DNA of 64,000 nucleotides from Gammaproteobacteria bacterium. GTDB taxonomy: Bacteria; Pseudomonadota; Gammaproteobacteria; Nitrosococcales; Methylophagaceae. The notes beneath the pieces are model-generated. The model was not told where the DNA came from. It did no database searches and was given only the letters and a program-made list of their open reading frames with translations. The position numbers and the translations under genes were made by a program. Shown one piece after another: positions 27,008 to 34,612 of the stretch (its first letter is position 1; every line of letters begins with the position of its first letter). The stretch spans positions 1 through 64,000 of the forward strand of contig JAOUJZ010000001.1 of the NCBI GenBank assembly GCA_029882915.1, written 5' to 3'.

Positions 27008-28372
27008 ATGAGCAGACCAGCCAAATCTATTCATGGCCAGTGGTCGTCACGCTGGGCGTTTATTCTTGCTGCTACAGGAGCCGCTGTTGGTTTAGGTAAT
27101 ATCTGGAAATTTCCCTATATTACGGGTGAGAACGGTGGGGGTGCTTTTGTACTGGTTTACCTGTTATGTATCGCTGCTATAGGTATTCCAGTAATGATGG
27201 CCGAAATATTAATTGGTCGCCGTGGCAGACAGAATCCCGTCAACAGTTTGCATTCACTAGCTGCTGAAGAAGGCAAGAACTCTTTTTGGAAGTATCTTGG
27301 TTGGAGTGGTGTTCTATCAGGCTTTCTTATCCTGTCTTATTACAGTGTCATTGCTGGTCAGGCCATGGCTTATGTTTTCCGTACTTTTAGCGGTGTATTT
27401 GAGGGTGTCACCGCTGATGGTGCAAAAAGTATTTATTCGGCATTAATCAATGACCCTGAACGATTACTTGCCTGGCACACTGTGTTCATGGTGTTTACCA
27501 TGGTTGTAGTTGCCCGTGGCGTAAAAGGTGGTCTTGAAAAATCAGTTAGATTCCTGATGCCAGCGTTATTTGCCATCTTGCTGATGTTAGTTGGGTATGC
27601 GGCAAGCACTGGAGAATATTTCGCTCAGGGACTGGAATTTTTGTTTAAACCTGACTTTTCAAAACTGTCTGGTGAAGGTGTGTTGACCGCAATGGGACAT
27701 GCATTTTTTACACTCAGCCTAGGTATGGGAGCTATCATGGTCTATGGTTCTTATCTTCCCCAGAAAACATCTATTATGAAGGTGTCCATAGCCATTTCCA
27801 TTGCTGACACATTGGTTGCACTACTGGCAGGCATGGCTATTTTTCCATTGGTGTTTGCAAATGAACTGGCGACAGGTGCTGGACCCGGTCTTATTTTTGA
27901 AACCTTACCTATTGCTTTTGGTCATATGGTTGGTGGTACATTTTTTGGCGGCATGTTCTTTTTATTGTTGGTCTTTGCCGCATGGAGTTCTGCAATTTCC
28001 CTCATCGAACCAGCCATTGCATGGTTAGTAGAAAACAAAGACGTTAGTCGCCGGCGGGCATGTGTCATTGCGGGCTTTGCGACCTGGGCATTAGGTTTGT
28101 TGACCGTGCTATCGTTTAATGTGGGGAAAAGCTGGACACTGTTCGGCCAAACCATGTTTGGTTTACTTGATTATTTAACTGCCAACATTATGTTACCTTT
28201 AGGCGGTTTATTAATTGCCATTTTTGCTGGTTGGATAATGAAGCAACAAAGCACAGAGGATGAATTGGCTATTGAGCAGCCCAGATTATATATTATATGG
28301 CGAGCTCTGATCCGTTATGTCACCCCTGCTGCCATTGTGATTGTATTCATCAAAATTATCGGCTTATTTTAA
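27008..28372 (+). CDS. sodium:neurotransmitter symporter (NSS/SNF) family transporter
   Basis: This is a membrane protein of about 454 residues with 11-12 helices of the LeuT fold. The N-terminal helix 1 block WAFILAATGAAVGLGNIWKFPY with the unwound GLGNIW sodium/substrate site, and GGGAF in helix 2, are diagnostic. It likely takes up an amino acid or related amine with sodium. I start at MSRPAKS (27008), preceded by GGGAAA; the frame is open to 26957 but the extra residues look non-coding. It precedes ratA by 12 bases. Confidence 0.9.
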   Translation: MSRPAKSIHGQWSSRWAFILAATGAAVGLGNIWKFPYITGENGGGAFVLVYLLCIAAIGIPVMMAEILIGRRGRQNPVNSLHSLAAEEGKNSFWKYLGWSGVLSGFLILSYYSVIAGQAMAYVFRTFSGVFEGVTADGAKSIYSALINDPERLLAWHTVFMVFTMVVVARGVKGGLEKSVRFLMPALFAILLMLVGYAASTGEYFAQGLEFLFKPDFSKLSGEGVLTAMGHAFFTLSLGMGAIMVYGSYLPQKTSIMKVSIAISIADTLVALLAGMAIFPLVFANELATGAGPGLIFETLPIAFGHMVGGTFFGGMFFLLLVFAAWSSAISLIEPAIAWLVENKDVSRRRACVIAGFATWALGLLTVLSFNVGKSWTLFGQTMFGLLDYLTANIMLPLGGLLIAIFAGWIMKQQSTEDELAIEQPRLYIIWRALIRYVTPAAIVIVFIKIIGLF

Positions 28373-28384
28373 TTAGACTAATAT

Positions 28385-28824
28385 ATGACCACTATTACTC
28401 GAAGTTCACTCGTTTTGCACACACCCGATCAGATGTTTGATCTAGTTAATGATGTGGAGGCCTATCCCTCTTTTCTTCCTTGGTGTCGTGACTGTAAAAT
28501 CATTAGCAAATCTGATGATGTTATTACCGCTTCTTTGGATCTGGCCAAAGGCGGGATCCATCATGTGTTTTCAACCCGCAATACTCTGATTAAAGATGAG
28601 TCAATTGTTATCGAATTGATTGACGGTCCTTTTAAGCACCTTGAAGGCCATTGGCAATTCAGTAAGATTGGCGACAATCAAGGCTGTCGAGTACAGTTGG
28701 ATATGGATTTTGAATTTTCCAATCGACTCATTAGCATGGCGCTGGCCCCATTTTCACTCAAATATCTGGTTCTCTAGTTGAGGCCTTTTGTAAACGTGCC
28801 CAGGAAATTTATGGAAGCGACTAA
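28385..28824 (+). pseudogene. ratA: RatA/COQ10-like START protein with a frame break
   Basis: Frame 1 encodes 130 residues beginning TTITRSSLVLHTPDQMFDLVNDVEAYPSFLPWC, the N-terminal part of RatA/COQ10 lipid-binding domains, then derails after FEFSNRLISMALAP and stops at 28775-28777. The expected ending, PIFTQISGSLVEAFCKRAQEIYG, is present intact in the next frame and ends at TAA 28822-28824. Adding one C to the CCCC run at 28746-28749 restores a single 146-residue protein of normal length. RatA is variously described as a ribosome-association inhibitor and a ubiquinone-binding factor. The break may be a real mutation, programmed frameshift or sequence error. Confidence 0.85.
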
Positions 28825-29131
28825 GCTAATCACCGTTGAAGTTTCTTATGCTCTGCCAGAAGAACAGGTCATCTTGCCCATTGAAGTTTCGACAGACTGT
28901 AATGTTGAGGAAGCCATCAAGCGTTCTGGCATTTTGGAACGTTTTCCACACATTGACCTAGGCACAGATAAAGTCGGAATTTTTGGCAAGATGTGTAAAC
29001 TCAATGCCAGTTTACGTGATAAAGATCGTATTGAGATCTACCGAAAATTGATTGCTGATCCAAAAGAGTCTCGTCGTCAGAAAGCCGAAATGGAGCGTAA
29101 AAAACTTGAGCAGGAAAAACATGCAAGTTGA
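28811..29131 (+). CDS. ratB: RatB/RnfH-family ubiquitin-like protein
   Basis: The true start is ATG 28811 (MEATKLITVEVSYALPEEQ); the frame extends upstream to a TTG at 28778, but that portion is the shifted end of ratA. The 106-residue protein has the UPF0125 beta-grasp core with the IFGKMCKLNASLRDKDRIEIYRKLIADPKESRR block. The 14-base overlap with restored ratA is the normal ratA-ratB arrangement. Function is uncertain; it accompanies ratA in most gammaproteobacteria. Confidence 0.88.
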   Translation: MEATKLITVEVSYALPEEQVILPIEVSTDCNVEEAIKRSGILERFPHIDLGTDKVGIFGKMCKLNASLRDKDRIEIYRKLIADPKESRRQKAEMERKKLEQEKHAS

Positions 29132-29135
29132 CTGA

Positions 29136-29939
29136 TTAACGGCCTTCTAACAATGCCATTTCAGCATCAGTAAAACCAGCTTGTTTACGTGCCTGAGTGT
29201 GAAAAGGGCCACGCAGTTCGCCAGCAAAATACGTATCCAGTAGATCCTTAAATGTCTCCAGTGGGTTGACCTTTCGTTGCTCACATAGATAATTGAACCA
29301 ACGCGTGCCAATAGTGACATGACCTATTTCTTCTCGCAAAATAATCTCCAGAATATCAACAGCTCGTAAGTCACCACTATGACGTAATTTGTTCATCATT
29401 TTAGGTGTCACATCCAGCCCTCTGGCCTCTAATACCCGCGGTACCAAAGCCATTCGAATTAATGGATCGTGATGGGTTTTTTTTGCCATTTCCCATAAAC
29501 CATTATGAGCAGGGAAATCACCATAGTCATAACCCAAAGAAAGCAGATGCTCTCGTAATAAGATGAAATGCTCTGCTTCTTCAAAAGCCACTCTCGCCCA
29601 ATCATTGTAGAATTCTCTTGGTAAACCAGAAAAACGTGCAACAGCATCCCAGGCTAAATTAATCGCATTGAACTCAATGTGGGTGATGGCATGGATAAGG
29701 GGAGCGACACCATTGTCGATACTATTGCGACGTCTAGGCAAATCACGGGGAGCGACCAGTTCAGGTTTGTCTGGATGTCCAGCCACATCTGGTACCGCCA
29801 ATTCATCTTCGGAGATTATTAACTCACCAGCTAACCAGCGTTGATACAATTGCTGTGTCTGTTCAACTTTTGTGAGTGGATCAGTGATAAGCAAACAAGC
29901 CAGTGCACTTCGACGTAGATCATTTACTTGGTCAGCCAT
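29136..29939 (-). CDS. DUF455 ferritin-like protein
   Basis: The 267-residue protein belongs to the DUF455 family, with the conserved HIEFNAINLAWDAVARF, VAFEEAEHFILLREHL and EIILREEIGHVTIG blocks. The repeated E-x2-H motifs (EAEH, EEIGH) are those of a ferritin-like four-helix bundle with a possible di-iron site. Function is not established. Its start overlaps the upstream permease stop by 8 bases, so the two are coupled. Confidence 0.88.
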   Translation of the reverse strand: MADQVNDLRRSALACLLITDPLTKVEQTQQLYQRWLAGELIISEDELAVPDVAGHPDKPELVAPRDLPRRRNSIDNGVAPLIHAITHIEFNAINLAWDAVARFSGLPREFYNDWARVAFEEAEHFILLREHLLSLGYDYGDFPAHNGLWEMAKKTHHDPLIRMALVPRVLEARGLDVTPKMMNKLRHSGDLRAVDILEIILREEIGHVTIGTRWFNYLCEQRKVNPLETFKDLLDTYFAGELRGPFHTQARKQAGFTDAEMALLEGR

Positions 29940-30912
29940 CCAATCGTACCCGTGGATCGACCAGCGTATATGACAAATCTGTTAATACCAAACCGACAAT
30001 ATAAAGAACTGAACCTAAAAACACCATAGATCTCACAATAGCAAAATCCTGGGCATTGATTGCATCAATGGTATAACTTCCTAAACCCGGAATTCCAAAG
30101 AATGATTCCAATATCAGGCTTCCCATAAACAGCGTTGGAATAACGACAACCGCTCCAGTCAAGATAGGAATCATGGCATTTTTCAAAACATGTCTAAATA
30201 ACACCTGTACTTCAGATAAGCCCTTAGCACGGGCTGTACGCACATAGTCTTTGGATACCTCTTCAAGGAACAATGTTCGATACCAACGAGAGCCAGCGCC
30301 TATGCCCGAAACGACACCAATTGCAACTGGAAGGATAAGAAACTTAATAGCTGAAAACCCATCTCCAAAGCCAGAAATAGGCACTAGCTGCATCAGCTTA
30401 CCGACTAGGAACTGACCACCAATGATATAGAACAGCCCTGAAATCGACATGATGGTGACACAGATTATCACCCCAGCTAAATCTACATAGGTTGCCCGAA
30501 AGAAGACCATTAACAAGGCAAATGTGATGTTGACCAATAAACCAATCATGAATACCGGAACGGCAATGGCCAGACTAGGCCACATGCGTGTCTTTATGTC
30601 TTCAGCAATATCTCTTCCATCGTCGGCTCGGCCAAACTGGAATGAAAACAAGTTTAATGACGTATCGAAAAAGATAGTGTCTGTCGCTTTGTTGACACCT
30701 TCACTCTCACTATTCCACAACAACGCTTTATCGTAGCCACGTTCTTGCTTCCAGGCATCCATTGCTTCTTGCGTGACATGTTTAACCCCAAGGTTCATAC
30801 GCGCCATATCATCGGGCGTATTGACCATAAAAAACAAGGCAAACGTGAGTGCATTGACCCCTATCAGAATAGGAAATGCATACAAAATTCTTCTTACAAT
30901 ATAGGCAAACAT
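29932..30912 (-). CDS. DppB/OppB-type ABC transporter permease
   Basis: The 326-residue inner-membrane protein begins YIVRRILYAFPILIGVNALTF, the standard start of peptide/nickel permease B subunits, has a 90-residue periplasmic loop between helices 1 and 2, and carries the EAA loop that meets the ATPase (DYVRTARAKGLSEVQVLFRHVLKNA). Its usual partners (C-type permease, ATPases, binding protein) are not adjacent. Instead it overlaps DUF455. A solute-binding lipoprotein of the matching class is encoded at 56.5-58.7 kb and may belong to the same system. Confidence 0.9.
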   Translation of the reverse strand: MFAYIVRRILYAFPILIGVNALTFALFFMVNTPDDMARMNLGVKHVTQEAMDAWKQERGYDKALLWNSESEGVNKATDTIFFDTSLNLFSFQFGRADDGRDIAEDIKTRMWPSLAIAVPVFMIGLLVNITFALLMVFFRATYVDLAGVIICVTIMSISGLFYIIGGQFLVGKLMQLVPISGFGDGFSAIKFLILPVAIGVVSGIGAGSRWYRTLFLEEVSKDYVRTARAKGLSEVQVLFRHVLKNAMIPILTGAVVVIPTLFMGSLILESFFGIPGLGSYTIDAINAQDFAIVRSMVFLGSVLYIVGLVLTDLSYTLVDPRVRLDG

Positions 30913-31017
30913 AAATTACATAAATGATTAAATTCAGAATAGTATAAAACTGTTTTGTTTATCCAGTCATTGTTATTTAGAATACGTGTATCAACCTATC
31001 AATTAATAAGGCGTCAC

Positions 31018-31389
31018 ATGTCAAAAACAACAATGGATCTGGTTCAGGAAGCCAAAGCTTCAATTAACGAAGTCACTATTGAACAAGCCAAAACCATGTT
31101 TTCTGAAGGAAGCATTGCGCTTGATGTTCGTGAATCACTGGAATACGAAACTGGACATATCCCTAATGCCAAGCATATTTCGCGCGGTATGCTGGAATTT
31201 ATGATTGGTAATCATCCAGATTTTCAGAACAAAAATGCCTCGGTGGTTGTTTATTGTAAAAGTGGTGGACGCTCGGCGTTGGCAACAGCGACCTTGCAAC
31301 ATCTTGGTTACACTAACGTCTATTCTATGCTCGGTGGCTTCGATGCCTGGAGCGAAGGTAGCGATATTCCACCAGAAACACACGCTTAG
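31018..31389 (+). CDS. single-domain rhodanese
   Basis: The 123-residue protein has a rhodanese fold with LDVRESLEYETGHIPNAKHI and the catalytic Cys80 in VVYCKSGGRSALA. Rhodaneses move sulfane sulfur as a cysteine persulfide. There is no signal peptide when started at ATG 31018 (AAGG seven bases upstream), so it is cytosolic. It is 43 bases upstream of the secreted CGCP-motif protein on the same strand, so it might act in that unit, but sulfur transfer to it is only a guess. Confidence 0.88.
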   Translation: MSKTTMDLVQEAKASINEVTIEQAKTMFSEGSIALDVRESLEYETGHIPNAKHISRGMLEFMIGNHPDFQNKNASVVVYCKSGGRSALATATLQHLGYTNVYSMLGGFDAWSEGSDIPPETHA

Positions 31390-31432
31390 CTTCAAACACA
31401 TTCATCCACATAATTAAGGTAGGAGTTAATTT

Positions 31433-32185
31433 ATGAAATTACACAGATTACTGACCACAATCATATTGGCACTTGCTCTCAGCAGCACTGCTTTTGCAAC
31501 TGAAACGAATGTTATGGTTCGCGCCAAAGCGATTGATGCCAAATTTATCGGTAGCAGTGTTGGTGGTGTGAAAGTCGTCGTTGAAGATGCTGAAACAGGT
31601 GAAGTTCTTGACCAAGGCTGGATTAACGGTGATACAGGCAGTACAACAACTCTTATCAAAGAACCTGTCTCACGTGGTCAACAACTGACAGATGATAAAA
31701 CTGCTGGCTTTGTAGCCAAAGTGGATATTTCCAGCCCTCGTTTACTGCGATTTAAACTCATTGGGCCTTATGGATATCGTCAGGCACTACAGGAAGCGTC
31801 TGTCACAAGCTGGGTCATCCCAGGCAAAGACATGCTTGGTGATGGAATCATCATCAATATGCCTGGCTTTATTGTGGATGCTTGGACACGGGTATTAGAA
31901 GGTGGTCAAGTTGATATCTATACCAAGGCGACGATGCTTTGCGGCTGTCCTATTTACCCTGATGGTCCATGGGATCCAAGCAATTATGAAGCGACTGCAA
32001 TCTTGATGCAGAATGAAAAGAAAGTTGGTGACGTTAAATTAGCCTTTACGGGCCCTGTCGGCATGTTTTCAGCTAGCACAACGATCAAAAAGCCAGGACA
32101 CTATAAAGCTATTGTGTATTTATATGACAAAAAAACAGGCAATGTCGGCGTCGATCGCACTATGTTTGAAATCAATTCAAACTAA
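31433..32185 (+). CDS. secreted protein with CGCP motif, unknown function
   Basis: The 250-residue protein has a signal peptide (cleavage after AFA, residue 22) and a beta-rich mature region that looks like two immunoglobulin-like halves (about 28-110 and 180-250). Between them lies its only cysteine pair, C170 and C172, in MLCGCPIYPDGPWDP, which could be a metal site or redox pair. Translation starts behind GTAGGAG. I do not recognise the family. It sits between a rhodanese and the MNIO/DUF2063 pair. Confidence 0.75.
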   Translation: MKLHRLLTTIILALALSSTAFATETNVMVRAKAIDAKFIGSSVGGVKVVVEDAETGEVLDQGWINGDTGSTTTLIKEPVSRGQQLTDDKTAGFVAKVDISSPRLLRFKLIGPYGYRQALQEASVTSWVIPGKDMLGDGIIINMPGFIVDAWTRVLEGGQVDIYTKATMLCGCPIYPDGPWDPSNYEATAILMQNEKKVGDVKLAFTGPVGMFSASTTIKKPGHYKAIVYLYDKKTGNVGVDRTMFEINSN

Positions 32186-32193
32186 TTATATTT

Positions 32194-32227
32194 ATTCACG
32201 CCCTGTCATAAATAACGGGGCGTGAAT
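32194..32227 (+). terminator. stem-loop after the CGCP gene
   Basis: ATTCACGCCC (32194-32203) and GGGCGTGAAT (32218-32227) form a 10-bp perfect stem nine bases after the stop codon, but only TTTG follows, so termination may be partial. It separates the CGCP gene from the MNIO gene. Confidence 0.55.
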
Positions 32228-32290
32228 TTGTAACATTTCTCCCTGCCAATTGTCCTAATGACAAAGACAACCACCACCAGGAGATAGCAC

Positions 32291-33142
32291 ATGAATACAG
32301 CTTCTTGTCCCGTATCAGGTACAGGACTTGGGCTTCGACGTAGTTTTATGGATGATCTGGCAGCACAACAAGATAAAGCTGTTGATTTCCTCGAAGTCGC
32401 TCCTGAAAACTGGATGGAGATTGGTGGTCTATTAGGTAAAAAATTCACCTCTTTCGCTGAACATTATCCCATGATCTGCCACGGTTTGTCCTTATCAATC
32501 GGAAGCCCTTCCCCTCTTGATGAACACTTCCTGCTTCGCCTGAAAAAATTCCTCGATAAACACAATGTACGCTGTTATAGCGAACACTTAAGCTATTGTA
32601 GTGATGATGGTCATCTCTATGATTTGATGCCGATCCCATTCACCGAGGAGGCTGCCAGTTACGTCGCTAAGCGCATTCAGCGAGTTCAGGAAATTCTGGA
32701 ACGACGAATTGTGATGGAAAACGTATCGTATTACGCAGCGCCCGGCCAGGAAATGACTGAAATTGATTTTCTAAACGCAGTCATTAAAGAAGCGGATTGC
32801 GACCTATTACTGGATATAAACAATGTCTATGTTAATAGCATTAATCATGGTTACGATCCTGAACGCTATATTAAATCTGTTCCACAGCACCGCATCGCCT
32901 ACCTGCATATCGCGGGTCACTATAATGAAGCCCCTGACCTAATTATCGATACACATGGAGCGGATATTATTGAGCCTGTCTGGCAATTACTGGAAACGAC
33001 CTATCAACAACATGGTGTTTTACCAACACTTTTAGAGCGCGACTTTAATATTCCATCACTTGATTCTTTAGTCAGTGAACTAGATAAAATCCGCCATTAT
33101 CAAACCGTTCAGGAATTCAATCATGTCGCATACACAGCCTGA
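32291..33142 (+). CDS. MNIO (DUF692/UPF0276) family multinuclear iron oxygenase-like protein
   Basis: The 283-residue protein has the DUF692 TIM-barrel blocks: GLGLRRSFMDDL, FLEVAPENWME, the H-x-LSLSIGS region, LLLDINNVYVNS, LHIAGH and LLERDFNIP. Characterised relatives (MbnB, TglH, HvfB/BufB) use two or three iron atoms to modify cysteines or asparagines in ribosomal peptides, and act with a partner protein. The DUF2063 partner overlaps by 20 bases. What is missing is a precursor gene: the 105 bases upstream hold only a hairpin and a leader, and no cysteine-rich small frame is visible nearby. It starts behind CAGGAGAT. Confidence 0.88.
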   Translation: MNTASCPVSGTGLGLRRSFMDDLAAQQDKAVDFLEVAPENWMEIGGLLGKKFTSFAEHYPMICHGLSLSIGSPSPLDEHFLLRLKKFLDKHNVRCYSEHLSYCSDDGHLYDLMPIPFTEEAASYVAKRIQRVQEILERRIVMENVSYYAAPGQEMTEIDFLNAVIKEADCDLLLDINNVYVNSINHGYDPERYIKSVPQHRIAYLHIAGHYNEAPDLIIDTHGADIIEPVWQLLETTYQQHGVLPTLLERDFNIPSLDSLVSELDKIRHYQTVQEFNHVAYTA

Positions 33143-33887
33143 ACCACAAAACTTTATTGATACCCAATATCAATTTGCTCGCCATATTCGAGATCCGGAA
33201 CAAAATCCCGCACCTGACAACATTGAACAGCGCAGAATGCAAATTTATCGCGAACTGTTTTATAACAATATAGAAGGCTTTATTGCTAATGCCTTTCCAG
33301 TATTAAGGAAGCTTACTTCCGAAGAAGTCTGGCACAGTATGGTGCGAGATTTTATGAGCAAACACCGCTGTCAAACACCCTTATTTCATGAAATAGCGCG
33401 AGAGTTCCTGATCTATCTCGAAAAAGAACGTGACTGCACAAATGATCCAATTTTTATCCGAGATCTTGCCCATTATGAATGGGTTGAGCTGGCATTAAGT
33501 GTTTTAGATACCGAGATTGAACCTATGCAGGTCAATCCAGAGCAAGACTGTCTTACGCTAAAATTAAATACCTCCCCACTCGCTTGGCCTTTAGCATATT
33601 CCTATGCTGTTCATCAGATAGCTCCTGATAATCAACCCACACATGCCAATGACACAGCCACATTTCTGCTTATTTATCGCAATACTCAGGACAGTGTGAC
33701 ATTTATCGAATTAAACCCCGTCAGTGCCCGTCTTATTGATCTTCTCAATGAAGGACTGACTGGTAAGAGTGCTGCTGAGCGCATCGCATTGGAACTACAA
33801 CACCCAAATCCTCACGTAGTATTAGATGGAGCTAAAACACTTATTACCGATTGGATTCAACGTGAAATTTTAATAGCCGTGCAATAA
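33123..33887 (+). CDS. DUF2063 family partner protein (HvfC/BufC-like)
   Basis: The 254-residue protein has an N-terminal helical DUF2063 domain with QRRMQIYRELFYNNIEGFIANAFPVLRKL and a C-terminal region of about 100 residues of winged-helix-like character. Proteins of this family bind the peptide precursor and present it to the MNIO enzyme. It overlaps the MNIO gene by 20 bases, making co-translation likely, and ends at a strong bidirectional terminator. Confidence 0.87.
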   Translation: MSHTQPEPQNFIDTQYQFARHIRDPEQNPAPDNIEQRRMQIYRELFYNNIEGFIANAFPVLRKLTSEEVWHSMVRDFMSKHRCQTPLFHEIAREFLIYLEKERDCTNDPIFIRDLAHYEWVELALSVLDTEIEPMQVNPEQDCLTLKLNTSPLAWPLAYSYAVHQIAPDNQPTHANDTATFLLIYRNTQDSVTFIELNPVSARLIDLLNEGLTGKSAAERIALELQHPNPHVVLDGAKTLITDWIQREILIAVQ

Positions 33888-33888
33888 A

Positions 33889-33920
33889 AAAGGCTGAAGA
33901 TAATCACATCTTCAGCCTTT
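33889..33920. terminator. bidirectional terminator between DUF2063 gene and eda
   Basis: AAAGGCTGAAGA and TCTTCAGCCTTT form a perfect 12-bp stem with an 8-base loop, flanked by A-rich sequence on the left and T-rich on the right. It serves two convergent genes. Confidence 0.9.
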
Positions 33921-33944
33921 TAATTTTCTTAATACTAATGAAAT

Positions 33945-34577
33945 TTAGCTGGTTGCCAACTCTATGGCTTCAGCAGATAGACGGGTAATTTCATCCCAGT
34001 TTTCATCATCAACCAGATTGGCCGCACACATCCATGAACCACCCACGCAAGCTACATTTGGTAAATTGTAATAGTCTTTTACATTCTTTTGACTAACGCC
34101 ACCTGTTGGGCAAAAAGTGATTTGTGGGATAGGAGCACCTATTGACTTCAGCATTGGAACACCTCCCGCCGCTTCAGCTGGAAAGAACTTCATTTCCGTA
34201 ATGCCTTTTTCCAATAAGCGCATAGCTTCACTTGGATTTGCCACGCCCGGCAACAAAGGAACGCCCGTTGCCAAGGCAGCATCTATCATGGCATCTGTAG
34301 TACCCGGGCTGACAATAAATTCAGCGCCCGCATCGATGGCTTTGTTTAATGTTTCAATATTAATAATCGTCCCTGCACCAACGATTGCATCAGGCACTTC
34401 TGCTTTAATACGTTTAATAGCTTCTAATGCTACTGGTGTACGCAAGGTGATTTCTAAGACTTTTAAGCCGCCTTTTACCAACGCATGTGCTAAAGGCACC
34501 GCATGTTCAACATTGTTGATAACCATCACCGGCACAATCGGTGAAATATTCATGATCTCTTTAATTGTTAAGCTCAT
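33945..34577 (-). CDS. eda: 2-keto-3-deoxy-6-phosphogluconate aldolase
   Basis: The 210-residue class I aldolase cleaves KDPG to pyruvate and glyceraldehyde 3-phosphate, the last step of the Entner-Doudoroff pathway. The catalytic glutamate is in LEITLRT and the Schiff-base lysine in EMKFFPAEAAGG; VSPGTT and CPTGGV phosphate-binding loops are present. It follows edd by 35 bases on the same strand. In ribulose-monophosphate methylotrophs, this branch can also recover triose from formaldehyde-derived hexose phosphate. Confidence 0.96.
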   Translation of the reverse strand: MSLTIKEIMNISPIVPVMVINNVEHAVPLAHALVKGGLKVLEITLRTPVALEAIKRIKAEVPDAIVGAGTIINIETLNKAIDAGAEFIVSPGTTDAMIDAALATGVPLLPGVANPSEAMRLLEKGITEMKFFPAEAAGGVPMLKSIGAPIPQITFCPTGGVSQKNVKDYYNLPNVACVGGSWMCAANLVDDENWDEITRLSAEAIELATS

Positions 34578-34612
34578 TATGTTTTATTTTCCAAAATCTA
34601 TTTTAATTAATT

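Noticed and set aside
28778-28810. TTG-initiated extension of RatB
   Set aside because: These codons are the out-of-frame end of ratA; RatB proteins begin at the ATG 28811.
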